DNA from: a bacterium
GTDB taxonomy: Bacteria > Patescibacteriota > Minisyncoccia > Phycocordibacterales > Phycocordibacteraceae
DNA: 9,546 nt
Assembly (NCBI GenBank): GCA_021781865.1
Contig: JAJXVZ010000021.1
Coordinates: 1 to 9,546, forward strand
Direction: 5' to 3'
The notes beneath the pieces were generated by a model. It did no database searches. It was not told where the DNA came from and was given only the letters and a program-made list of their open reading frames with translations. This document shows, piece by piece, positions 1-4,809 of the stretch. Numbering within the stretch: position 1 is the stretch's first letter; every line of letters begins with the position of its first letter. The position numbers and the translations under genes were made by a program.

Positions 1-145
1 CGAGCGAGGTCGGGGTTGGGGAAAGCAGTTCTTGCTCGAGGCGTTCACCGATTGAAAACTCATGAGCAGTATCCCGTATTTCCTCCTCAGTCGGCTGCTC
101 GAGGTCAATCCAGGTGACCTCACGATACTCATGCCGAAATATCAT
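1..145 (-). CDS. CorA-like divalent cation (Mg2+/Co2+) transporter, N-terminal part, runs off the window
   Basis: Read on the minus strand from the ATG at 145-143, the frame stays open to the window edge and gives 48 residues starting MIFRHEYREVTWIDLEQP. The pattern VTWIDLE-PT-EEI followed by EELLSPTP-type residues (here EQELLSPTPTS) is the usual opening of the cytoplasmic domain of CorA-family channels, which carry Mg2+ or Co2+ across the inner membrane as pentamers. The C-terminal two-helix membrane part with its GMN motif lies outside the window, so the call rests on the N-terminus alone. The gene is divergent from the S41 peptidase. There is no Shine-Dalgarno, and an extended -10 lies only 6 nt before the ATG, so the mRNA may be leaderless. 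Confidence 0.72.
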   Translation of the reverse strand, partial: MIFRHEYREVTWIDLEQPTEEEIRDTAHEFSIGERLEQELLSPTPTSL

Positions 146-151
146 GCCTAT

Positions 152-160
152 AGAATACCA
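152..160 (-). promoter_or_regulatory. Extended -10 promoter element of the corA-like gene
   Basis: On the minus strand the sequence TGGTATTCT (TG-N-TATTCT) matches the extended -10 form. Only 6 nt separate it from the ATG at 145, so transcription would begin at or next to the start codon. The -35 region (TAGAAC with an 18-nt spacer) is weak. Confidence 0.5.
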
Positions 161-197
161 CGCGCGGTTTCCACCGTTCTATTTTGTTGCACCCATG

Positions 198-206
198 TGA
201 TACACT
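198..206 (+). promoter_or_regulatory. Extended -10 promoter element of the S41 peptidase gene
   Basis: TGATACACT (TG-A-TACACT) lies 7 nt before the ATG at 214. The same nonamer precedes the LOG-family gene at 2857-2865. No good -35 is seen at 17 nt (TCTATT), which fits an extended -10 promoter. The short distance predicts a leaderless message. Confidence 0.5.
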
Positions 207-213
207 CTGCTTT

Positions 214-1473
214 ATGGAATCAGAGAGTGTACGCGGTGGTCATAAGTCTCGTGTAATAACACGCGGTGTCTCTTTTGCTCTCGTCGCGGTACTTGCCTTT
301 GGTGCAGGCCTTATCATTGGCGTGAACGGATCTACCGCTGGTGAGATTATTTCGCACGCTCCGTTTATTGGTGACGGACTCGATGCAACTCCAGATCCAA
401 ATGTTGATTTGACTGATTTCTGGGAAGCCTGGAATGCGCTTAATACAAATTATGTTATTACGCATGCATCCTCGACTCTTCCTTCGGTTAAAGATCGAAT
501 TTTTGGCGCTATTAGCGGCCTTGCTGCCTCTTACGGCGATCCGTATACTGTTTTCTTCCCGCCGGCGCAGGCGAAAGCCTTTGCCGACAACATCTCAGGA
601 AGTTTCGCTGGCGTTGGTATGGAAATTGATATAAAGAACAATGTCTTAACGGTCATTGCGCCCTTAAAGGGCACGCCTGCGGAAAAAGCAGGAATCAAAA
701 CAGGTGACCAAATCATTGCTATCGACGGAAGATCGACAAGCGGTCTTCCGATTGATGAGGCGGTAAGCGATATTCGGGGCCCCGTTGGCACGACCGTTGA
801 TCTAACTATTGTTCGTAACGGGAAGTCGTTTGATATGAAAATAGTGCGTGAGACAATTCAAGTTCCTGAAATAAGTGATGGCCTCGATGCGGCTAGCGGT
901 GTTTATCACATTGCGCTTTATGAGTTTACCTCTAATTCTGCGGAGCTTTTCGATCAGGCACTTGCACGTTTCAGAGCTTCAGGATCGAAAAAACTCATCA
1001 TTGATTTGCGGGGGAACCCTGGCGGCTATCTTGACGCGGCGGTTGATATCGCGAGCCACTTTCTTCCGAAGGGTGCAACGGTCGTAACCGAAGATTTCGG
1101 CGGCAAGGCACCCAATCAGGTATATACGAGTTTTGGATATGGTGATATTCCGGCAGGAACAAAGATAGTAGTACTTGTTGATGGCGGTTCAGCGTCGGCC
1201 TCAGAGATACTCGCGGGTGCGCTTCAGGATACGCATACCGCAACAATTATAGGCACCCAATCCTTTGGGAAGGGATCAGTGCAAACACTACTGAGTCTTG
1301 ATGGCGGGTCGTTAAAAATAACTGTCGCGCGCTGGATTACTCCTGCGGGTCATTGGATCATGGGCCGCGGTATAACGCCAGATATCATTGTGCCTTTTAC
1401 CAGCGCGGATGCCGCTGCGAAGAAAGATCCGCAAATGGCACGTGCTATTCAGTTCCTTACGACGGGAAAGTAG
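214..1473 (+). CDS. S41 family C-terminal processing peptidase (CtpA/CtpB/Prc type), membrane-anchored
   Basis: A 419-residue serine protease with the family's domain order. Residues 1-16 form a short basic cytoplasmic tail and about 17-38 a membrane anchor. A spacer and helical N-domain follow (about 60-128), then a PDZ domain (about 129-215, with FAGVGMEI and the PAEKAGIKTGDQI core) and an S41 catalytic core (about 230-400). The catalytic serine should be S328, the middle one of GGSASASEI (by alignment with Prc S430), with lysine K353 in SFGKGSVQ as general base; both are present, so the enzyme looks active. The family trims C-termini of exported proteins outside the cytoplasm. I chose the ATG at 214 over an upstream TTG at 184, because 184 precedes the -10 element and the ATG fits the promoter spacing. 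No Shine-Dalgarno. The substrate cannot be told from context. Confidence 0.93.
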   Translation: MESESVRGGHKSRVITRGVSFALVAVLAFGAGLIIGVNGSTAGEIISHAPFIGDGLDATPDPNVDLTDFWEAWNALNTNYVITHASSTLPSVKDRIFGAISGLAASYGDPYTVFFPPAQAKAFADNISGSFAGVGMEIDIKNNVLTVIAPLKGTPAEKAGIKTGDQIIAIDGRSTSGLPIDEAVSDIRGPVGTTVDLTIVRNGKSFDMKIVRETIQVPEISDGLDAASGVYHIALYEFTSNSAELFDQALARFRASGSKKLIIDLRGNPGGYLDAAVDIASHFLPKGATVVTEDFGGKAPNQVYTSFGYGDIPAGTKIVVLVDGGSASASEILAGALQDTHTATIIGTQSFGKGSVQTLLSLDGGSLKITVARWITPAGHWIMGRGITPDIIVPFTSADAAAKKDPQMARAIQFLTTGK

Positions 1474-1481
1474 ACGAATAG

Positions 1482-1498
1482 CCTTTGATAGGCTAGTC
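1482..1498 (+). repeat. Short hairpin between the S41 gene and rplI
   Basis: TAGCCT-TTGAT-AGGCTA forms a 6-bp stem with a 5-nt loop, directly after the S41 stop codon and before rplI. No U-tract follows, so it is a poor intrinsic terminator. It may be an mRNA end-protecting or processing structure. The weak -10-like TAGTCT before rplI overlaps its right end. Confidence 0.3.
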
Positions 1499-1507
1499 TG
1501 GTGGTAT

Positions 1508-1954
1508 ATGAAAATAGTTTTAACTAAAGACGTGAAGGGGATTGGGAGCGAACATGACACGGTCGATGTTGCCGACGGCCACGCCCTTAATTACTTGATC
1601 CCAAAAGGGTTTGCGAAAGCCGCGACACCCCAAGCTAGGAAAGAAGCCGAACTGCGTCTTAAACAGAAGGCGGATCGTTCCGCACTCGATGCCTCGCTCC
1701 TCGCGCAGAATATTTCCGCACTCGCCGAGGCGCGCATTGTTATCCGCGCGAAGGCGAACGAGAAGGGTCATCTTTATGACGCGGTGGGGGAGCGAGAAAT
1801 CGTACAGGCGGCAAAGGAACAGGCGCATGTCGATATTTCCGAAGATTCTATCAAACTCGAGAAGCCGATCAAAGCGCTCGGCACCTTTGCTATTCCTGTC
1901 GCGACAGCAAATACGTTCGGGAAATTTTCGATCACGATTGAGGCGGAAGAATAG
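1508..1954 (+). CDS. rplI: 50S ribosomal protein bL9
   Basis: A 148-residue protein, the normal length for L9, which binds 23S rRNA near the L1 stalk. The N-terminal RNA-binding domain begins MKIVLTKDVKGIGSEHDTV and continues VADGHALNYLIPKGFA, matching the family signature G-x-A-x-N-[FY]-L-I-P-x-G. A basic, Ala/Lys-rich connecting helix spans about 43-75, and the C-terminal domain has the GHLYDAVG and TFGKFSITIEAE segments typical of L9. The frame extends 40 codons upstream into the S41 gene, but only the ATG at 1508 gives the conserved start. It lies 34 nt after the S41 gene. No good Shine-Dalgarno: GGTGGT ends only 2 nt before the ATG. As I recall, L9 is missing in some CPR groups (Microgenomates among them), so its presence mildly favours Parcubacteria. 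Confidence 0.96.
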   Translation: MKIVLTKDVKGIGSEHDTVDVADGHALNYLIPKGFAKAATPQARKEAELRLKQKADRSALDASLLAQNISALAEARIVIRAKANEKGHLYDAVGEREIVQAAKEQAHVDISEDSIKLEKPIKALGTFAIPVATANTFGKFSITIEAEE

Positions 1955-1961
1955 CTTTCTT

Positions 1962-2468
1962 ATGGCGGCAGTTCCCGTTAATGAAAGTTCCGTAAAGCCA
2001 AAACTTAATCTCTTCCTTTCATACATTAAAACAATCGAAAACAGTGTTGGATCAAATTTATTTCGAAATCTTTATTTCGAAATCGAAGGCAGCGTCGTTG
2101 ACGTGCTTAATGACGGTGATCTTTCTTGCGCGACATACGTAACGACCATCTTATACATTTTCGGTCTTATCAAGGAACGACATACAACCGTAATTGCCAC
2201 AATTGACGATATATCAAGATCAGGTTGGTTTGAGATCAAGGATCCCCGTAAAGGCGCACTTATTCTCTGGGGCTATAAGAAAAAAAATGATGGTACACAA
2301 GGAAAGCATCGGCACGTCGGTTTCTTTATTGATAACGAAACCGCCATTAGCAATGATTCGTCCACGCGCGTTATTGCTAAACATCATCCGACGTTTGGGA
2401 CTTTCCCGAATGGGGAAGTCCGACGAGACATTCTCGCGTATTACTGGAATGATAATTTGAACGTGTGA
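1962..2468 (+). CDS. Conserved hypothetical protein, probable NlpC/P60-like (papain-fold) cysteine hydrolase
   Basis: A 168-residue protein with no signal peptide or membrane helix, beginning MAAVPVNESSVKPKL 7 nt after the rplI stop and probably co-transcribed. I cannot name it. The central and C-terminal parts resemble the NlpC/P60 layout: a Cys at the start of a helix (DLSCATYVTT, C56), then a G-x-L-[IV]-[LF]-W strand (GALILWG, about 98-104), then a His in a strand (KHRHVGFFI, H118), and a possible third polar residue in AISNDSSTRVIAKHHPTFG (about 128-146). NlpC/P60 enzymes cleave amide bonds, often in peptidoglycan peptides, but the lack of an export signal argues for a cytosolic role or loss of activity. 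The frame runs open further upstream across rplI; the ATG at 1962 is the sensible start because it avoids overlap with L9. It ends in TGA inside the loop of a hairpin. Confidence 0.72.
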   Translation: MAAVPVNESSVKPKLNLFLSYIKTIENSVGSNLFRNLYFEIEGSVVDVLNDGDLSCATYVTTILYIFGLIKERHTTVIATIDDISRSGWFEIKDPRKGALILWGYKKKNDGTQGKHRHVGFFIDNETAISNDSSTRVIAKHHPTFGTFPNGEVRRDILAYYWNDNLNV

Positions 2469-2485
2469 ATTAAACGTTCAAATTA
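2453..2485. terminator. 12-bp hairpin shared by the convergent NlpC/P60-like gene and rpmA
   Basis: A perfect 12-bp inverted repeat, TAATTTGAACGT (2453-2464) and ACGTTCAAATTA (2474-2485), with a 9-nt loop. It straddles the ends of both convergent genes: the left gene's TGA is in the loop (2466-2468), and the rpmA TAA (2485-2483) lies in the right arm. No strong U-tract follows on either strand, so it is a plausible but not textbook bidirectional terminator. Confidence 0.55.
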
Positions 2486-2755
2486 AATAACATTCGCGAC
2501 TTTTTTGGTGACAATCCGACCCGTGAAGTTCGTCTTGCGGCGGGTGCGGAAGGCGACCGTGCCGTTGGCTATAGCAAAAAGCGTATGGTCGCGACCGACA
2601 CGCACATTCTTCCCGGCTTCGATCTTCGTGCCGCGCTGGCGTACGATTACCATGCCCGGACGTGCGGAAGCACCGTCGGCAAGTTTTACACCGAGATACT
2701 TCGGATTCGAGTCATTGAGGTTTTTCGCTGAGCCGCCCGCTTTAGTTGATGCCAT
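2483..2755 (-). CDS. rpmA: 50S ribosomal protein bL27
   Basis: A 90-residue protein of normal L27 length. Family hallmarks are the N-terminal [12 protein letters not shown] (standard MA-x-KKAGGS-x-N, the tail that reaches the peptidyl transferase centre), [13 protein letters not shown], the core [16 protein letters not shown] and GRDHTLFAI, then a basic C-terminus. There is no Firmicute-type cleavable N-extension, because the start codon is directly next to the mature tail. rpmA often follows rplU (L21), but here it stands alone on the strand opposite its neighbours, with its own promoter-like sequence upstream. It is convergent with the NlpC/P60-like gene and divergent from the LOG gene. There is no Shine-Dalgarno. 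Confidence 0.96.
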   Translation of the reverse strand: MASTKAGGSAKNLNDSNPKYLGVKLADGASARPGMVIVRQRGTKIEAGKNVRVGRDHTLFAIANGTVAFRTRRKTNFTGRIVTKKVANVI

Positions 2756-2778
2756 AGTGGTATAAGTTTTACCTATTA

Positions 2779-2787
2779 ATCATAGCA
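2779..2787 (-). promoter_or_regulatory. Candidate extended -10 element for rpmA
   Basis: On the minus strand, TGCTATGAT (TG-C-TATGAT) lies 23 nt before the rpmA ATG, giving a short leader of about 16 nt without a Shine-Dalgarno. The rest of the 119-bp divergent spacer (2756-2874) holds the LOG promoter and nothing else I can identify. Confidence 0.4.
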
Positions 2788-2856
2788 GAAACGGGCAAAG
2801 AGTGCAAAGGTTCATTAACGTTATCCATGTCTATAGAATTGCGGATGAATTTGATC

Positions 2857-2865
2857 TGATACACT
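2857..2865 (+). promoter_or_regulatory. Extended -10 promoter element of the LOG-family gene
   Basis: TGATACACT is identical to the element before the S41 peptidase and lies 9 nt before the ATG at 2875. A possible -35, TTGCGG (2839-2844), has a short 15-nt spacer. Predicted transcription start is within a few bases of the ATG. Confidence 0.5.
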
Positions 2866-2874
2866 AAGATAATA

Positions 2875-3648
2875 ATGAACGAGGATTTAGTACCTATCGC
2901 GTCGCCTACGTATACGCAAGCAGATCGGCCCTTGATTCATGAGGTAACCGAACGCCTTGCACAGGCAGTTCAGGAGGGTGGACGCACAATGCCCGACAAT
3001 CGCCCTTTGTTGGTTTGTAAGCCAAGGAAGATAGAGTCTTGGCGTGTTTTTAAGATCATGTCGGAATTTGTTGAGGGGTTCGATATTATTCGCCGCTACG
3101 GTCTTGCCGCAACTTTTTTCGGGAGCGCGCGCGCGTCGTTTGATGATGATATTTACAAGCATGCCACCGAGCTTGCGAGCCGTCTCGCTAAGAAAGGTTT
3201 TGCAGTAATTACCGGCGGCAGCGCCGGCGTCATGCAGGCTGCGAATAAGGGTGCGTTTGACGCCGGCGGGTCTTCCGTCGGACTCAACATCAATTTACCG
3301 GATGCGCAAAAATACAATCCGTACTTGACCGAAAAATTCGGCTTCGATCATTTTTTTGTACGCAAGGTAATGCTTACCTATGCTTCCGAAGTCTACGTGT
3401 ATTTCCCGGGCGGTTTCGGTACGCTCGATGAATTCTTCGAAATCGTGACGCTCGTGCAGACGAAGAAGATCCGCGCTGTGCCGATCATTCTTTTCGGGAA
3501 GAATTATTGGGAACCATTGTTAGCTTTCATCGAAAAGACACTCTACCAGGAGCATAAAGCTATTAATGAAGAGGATATGAAACTTTATACGCTCGTTGAT
3601 TCAGTCGAAGAAGCATATGATTACATCATTGCAAATGTTTCTTGTTAA
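2875..3648 (+). CDS. LOG-family Rossmann-fold nucleotide-binding protein (TIGR00730-like)
   Basis: A 257-residue protein. Residues 1-75 are an N-terminal extension with a helix (about 55-75, SWRVFKIMSEFVEGFD) typical of the longer bacterial branch of the family. The Rossmann core follows: FFGSARAS (81-88), VITGGSAGVMQAANKG (111-126), the FVRKVM arginine/lysine pair (R163, K164) and the catalytic loop PGGFGTLDEFFE (178-189). PGG-x-GT-x-x-E is the signature of LOG proteins, long misnamed lysine decarboxylases. Characterised members are phosphoribohydrolases that release a free base from nucleoside 5'-monophosphates, including cytokinin ribotides. All key residues are present, so an active nucleotide hydrolase is likely, but the substrate here is unknown. 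It stands as a single gene between its own promoter and a separately promoted surface protein. Confidence 0.9.
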   Translation: MNEDLVPIASPTYTQADRPLIHEVTERLAQAVQEGGRTMPDNRPLLVCKPRKIESWRVFKIMSEFVEGFDIIRRYGLAATFFGSARASFDDDIYKHATELASRLAKKGFAVITGGSAGVMQAANKGAFDAGGSSVGLNINLPDAQKYNPYLTEKFGFDHFFVRKVMLTYASEVYVYFPGGFGTLDEFFEIVTLVQTKKIRAVPIILFGKNYWEPLLAFIEKTLYQEHKAINEEDMKLYTLVDSVEEAYDYIIANVSC

Positions 3649-3701
3649 GTAGGGAAGGGAATTAAGTTATCCCCACCCCTTCTCCCGTTATATCCTCATC
3701 C

Positions 3702-3710
3702 TGGTATGCT
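3702..3710 (+). promoter_or_regulatory. Candidate extended -10 element for the exported protein gene
   Basis: TGGTATGCT (TG-G-TATGCT) lies 31 nt before the ATG at 3742. It overlaps by one base the perfect palindrome at 3710-3723. No convincing -35 is visible. Confidence 0.4.
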
Positions 3711-3723
3711 GTAGTTAACTACA
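3710..3723. repeat. 14-bp perfect palindrome at the start of the exported-protein transcript
   Basis: TGTAGTTAACTACA reads the same on both strands. It sits immediately after the -10-like TATGCT, where a repressor would block initiation, or at the 5' end of the mRNA, where it could form a small hairpin. One occurrence only, so an operator role is a guess. Confidence 0.35.
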
Positions 3724-3741
3724 CAAATCACCTCTGACCCT

Positions 3742-3939
3742 ATGAATCTCCGCCGCGTTCTCTCGCAAGCCGCTCTCATCATAGGCACCCTCGTATTCGC
3801 TATAGGCCTCCAGGCATACGCCCAGACCTACACTGCGCCCACAACAGGTCCAACAGGCGGCAACGCTCAAGCTCCGCTTGATACGGGTGGCAGCTATAAA
3901 CTTCAAGGCAGGCGAACTTGTTACGAACATGAGTTCTAA
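3742..3939 (+). CDS. Exported surface protein, 5' fragment with signal peptide (gene split by a frameshift)
   Basis: A 65-codon frame starting MNLRRVLSQA. Residues 1-27 form a clear Sec signal peptide: basic n-region, hydrophobic core from about 10 to 23, and an AYA|Q type signal peptidase I site (about 25-27). The mature part begins with a Pro/Thr/Gly-rich low-complexity stretch (TYTAPTTGPTGGN) followed by APLDTGGS. After about residue 54 the frame degenerates (GRRTCYEHEF) and stops at TAA 3937-3939, while the overlapping frame shifted by one base (from about 3900) continues with FKAGELVTNM and a Gly-rich surface domain. Removing one base around 3893-3900 would join the two into a protein of about 213 residues. 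It could be a true pseudogene, phase variation or a sequencing indel. It should be read with the 3878-4384 entry as one gene. Confidence 0.7.
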   Translation: MNLRRVLSQAALIIGTLVFAIGLQAYAQTYTAPTTGPTGGNAQAPLDTGGSYKLQGRRTCYEHEF

Positions 3940-4384
3940 CGGGCAACTAGGTTCTGCTCTCGATGGTCTTGTGGCTGGAGGCAACATAGTAGCCACTGGC
4001 GATGTTTGCTCGCAATCTGGCGGTATATGTCTAAACAATTTAATTACCGGAGTCACTGCCGGCACCGGTCTGACGGGAGGGGGGACGTCGGGGAATGTGA
4101 CGCTTACTGCTGATTACGGTGGTAGTTTTGAGGTCCTCGATGGTGGTCCAAGTGTAGGGAGTACCTGCACGATAAATAACCCGGTCACTAACTCATGTTC
4201 TTGCCCGAGTGGCTACAACCAGTCTCTTGAATATTATACAGACGGTAGCGCCAACAACAGTACCTTAAGTTCTTGCTACAACCGTGAATTGGTCGAGTGT
4301 GTTCCACAAGGATTCCCGTACACACCCTTTACACCGGGGAATTTTGCGTATAATTCCGGTTATTGTAGTAGCGCCGGCCCGTAA
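3878..4384 (+). CDS. Exported cysteine-rich surface protein, 3' fragment (gene split by a frameshift)
   Basis: An open frame one base out of register with the signal-peptide fragment. The real sequence probably begins near 3900 (FKAGELVTNM); the coordinate given is where the frame first has a usable initiation codon (TTG), and an ATG occurs at 3929. The body contains the repeat-like segment GVTAGTGLTGGGTSGN, common in phage tail-fibre-like and CPR surface proteins, and GDVCSQSGGICLNN, recalling pilus-tip adhesin-like domains. A Cys-rich tail follows with NSCSCPSGYNQSL and SSCYNRELVECV. Eight cysteines suggest up to four disulfides outside the cell. The function is unknown; a cell-surface or appendage role is an inference. 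The frame ends in tandem TAATAA followed by an A-run. Without its signal peptide this fragment would not be exported. Confidence 0.65.
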   Translation: MIRVAAINFKAGELVTNMSSNGQLGSALDGLVAGGNIVATGDVCSQSGGICLNNLITGVTAGTGLTGGGTSGNVTLTADYGGSFEVLDGGPSVGSTCTINNPVTNSCSCPSGYNQSLEYYTDGSANNSTLSSCYNRELVECVPQGFPYTPFTPGNFAYNSGYCSSAGP

Positions 4385-4548
4385 TAAAAAAATGAATAGA
4401 GGTTTTGTATGTTGATTTCGATATCAACTCCATCGGATTGGATGGGCTAGTGTTTAAAATCACACTATATAAATATAACTATAGCTTATAGTTGCGAATA
4501 TCTATCCGCGCACTCGAGTGCGCACAATATACCTTTTGCGCAAAATAT
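4385..4548. other. Palindrome-rich intergenic region between convergent genes
   Basis: This 164-bp AT-rich spacer has no credible gene but holds five inverted repeats. They are GTTGAT-6nt-ATCAAC (4411-4428), TAGTGT-8nt-ACACTA (4448-4467), AACTATA-GCT-TATAGTT (4477-4493), the perfect 16-bp palindrome GCGCACTCGAGTGCGC (4508-4523) and the perfect 12-bp palindrome TTTTGCGCAAAA (4534-4545). The last two could end transcription of the small membrane protein gene on the minus strand, and the first two that of the surface protein gene on the plus strand. None has a classical U-tract. Confidence 0.5.
4508..4523. repeat. 16-bp perfect GC-rich palindrome
   Basis: GCGCACTCGAGTGCGC is fully self-complementary and much more GC-rich than its AT-rich surroundings. 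As RNA it gives a 6-bp GC stem with a UCGA tetraloop; as DNA it could be a dimeric protein site. It lies 25 bp beyond the stop codon of the minus-strand small membrane gene. Confidence 0.5.
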
Positions 4549-4737
4549 CTACGCCTTAACTCCTTTGAACTTAATAAGAAGTGTATTGATAAGCCATTGC
4601 CATCCCTGGGAGAAAATATGTAAGAGATACGCAATATTCGCTTGTCCTGCAGGCGAGCTGATAATTGCCTCAATCGAGATGCCAAAATACGAGAGAGCAA
4701 GGAAAAGCACAAATATCCAGAATATAAGCTTGAACAT
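4549..4737 (-). CDS. Small hydrophobic membrane protein, conserved-looking hypothetical
   Basis: A 62-residue protein beginning MFKLIFWIFVLFLALSYFGI, with one clear transmembrane helix (about 4-21). A short polar turn (SPAGQAN, 28-34) and a second, more amphipathic hydrophobic segment (about 36-55, with QGWQW) follow, ending in a basic tail (KFKGVKA). I do not know its function; the pattern FWxFVLxxALSxFGISIxAIxxSPAGQxN resembles small membrane proteins I associate with CPR genomes, but I cannot verify that here. A perfect TATAAT lies 24 nt before its ATG, supporting a separate transcript. It reads in the same direction as gltX and starts 72 nt beyond the gltX stop, with a hairpin between. 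There is no Shine-Dalgarno. Competing frames over the same bases lack any protein-like features. Confidence 0.65.
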   Translation of the reverse strand: MFKLIFWIFVLFLALSYFGISIEAIISSPAGQANIAYLLHIFSQGWQWLINTLLIKFKGVKA

Positions 4738-4761
4738 AGGGTGATCTTAGGAGTAAGAAGT

Positions 4762-4767
4762 ATTATA
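4762..4767 (-). promoter_or_regulatory. Consensus -10 box for the small membrane protein gene
   Basis: TATAAT on the minus strand (in GTTATATAATAC) lies 24 nt before the ATG at 4737. No strong -35 is present at the expected distance. Its position after the gltX hairpin suggests independent expression. Confidence 0.4.
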
Positions 4768-4782
4768 TAACAAACAGAGACT

Positions 4783-4806
4783 AATATCTTGGTAAACCGA
4801 GATATT
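4783..4806 (-). terminator. Hairpin just downstream of gltX, possible operon terminator
   Basis: AATATCTTGG (4783-4792) and CCGAGATATT (4797-4806) form a 10-bp inverted repeat with a TAAA loop and one imperfect position (G-U in plus-strand RNA, C-A in minus-strand RNA). It begins 3 nt after the gltX stop. On the minus strand it is followed only by a weak T-rich stretch (CTGTTTGTTAT), so termination strength is uncertain. Confidence 0.4.
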
Positions 4807-4809
4807 TGC

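Noticed and set aside
1611..1961. Upstream extension of the 1962-2468 gene across rplI in another frame
   Set aside because: The translation is Arg/Ser-rich junk typical of a shadow of a GC-rich gene and overlaps a certain L9 gene; the ATG at 1962 gives a sensible protein.
3649..3700. Possible terminator after the LOG gene from GGGAAGGG and CCCCTTCTCCC
   Set aside because: The arms pair only with bulges (at best about 4-6 bp contiguous) and no U-tract follows, so I did not call it.
3742..4384. Programmed +1 ribosomal frameshift at CTT C (3901-3904) as the explanation for the split gene
   Set aside because: No stop or rare codon pauses the ribosome at the site and no stimulatory element is evident; a simple indel is the more likely cause.
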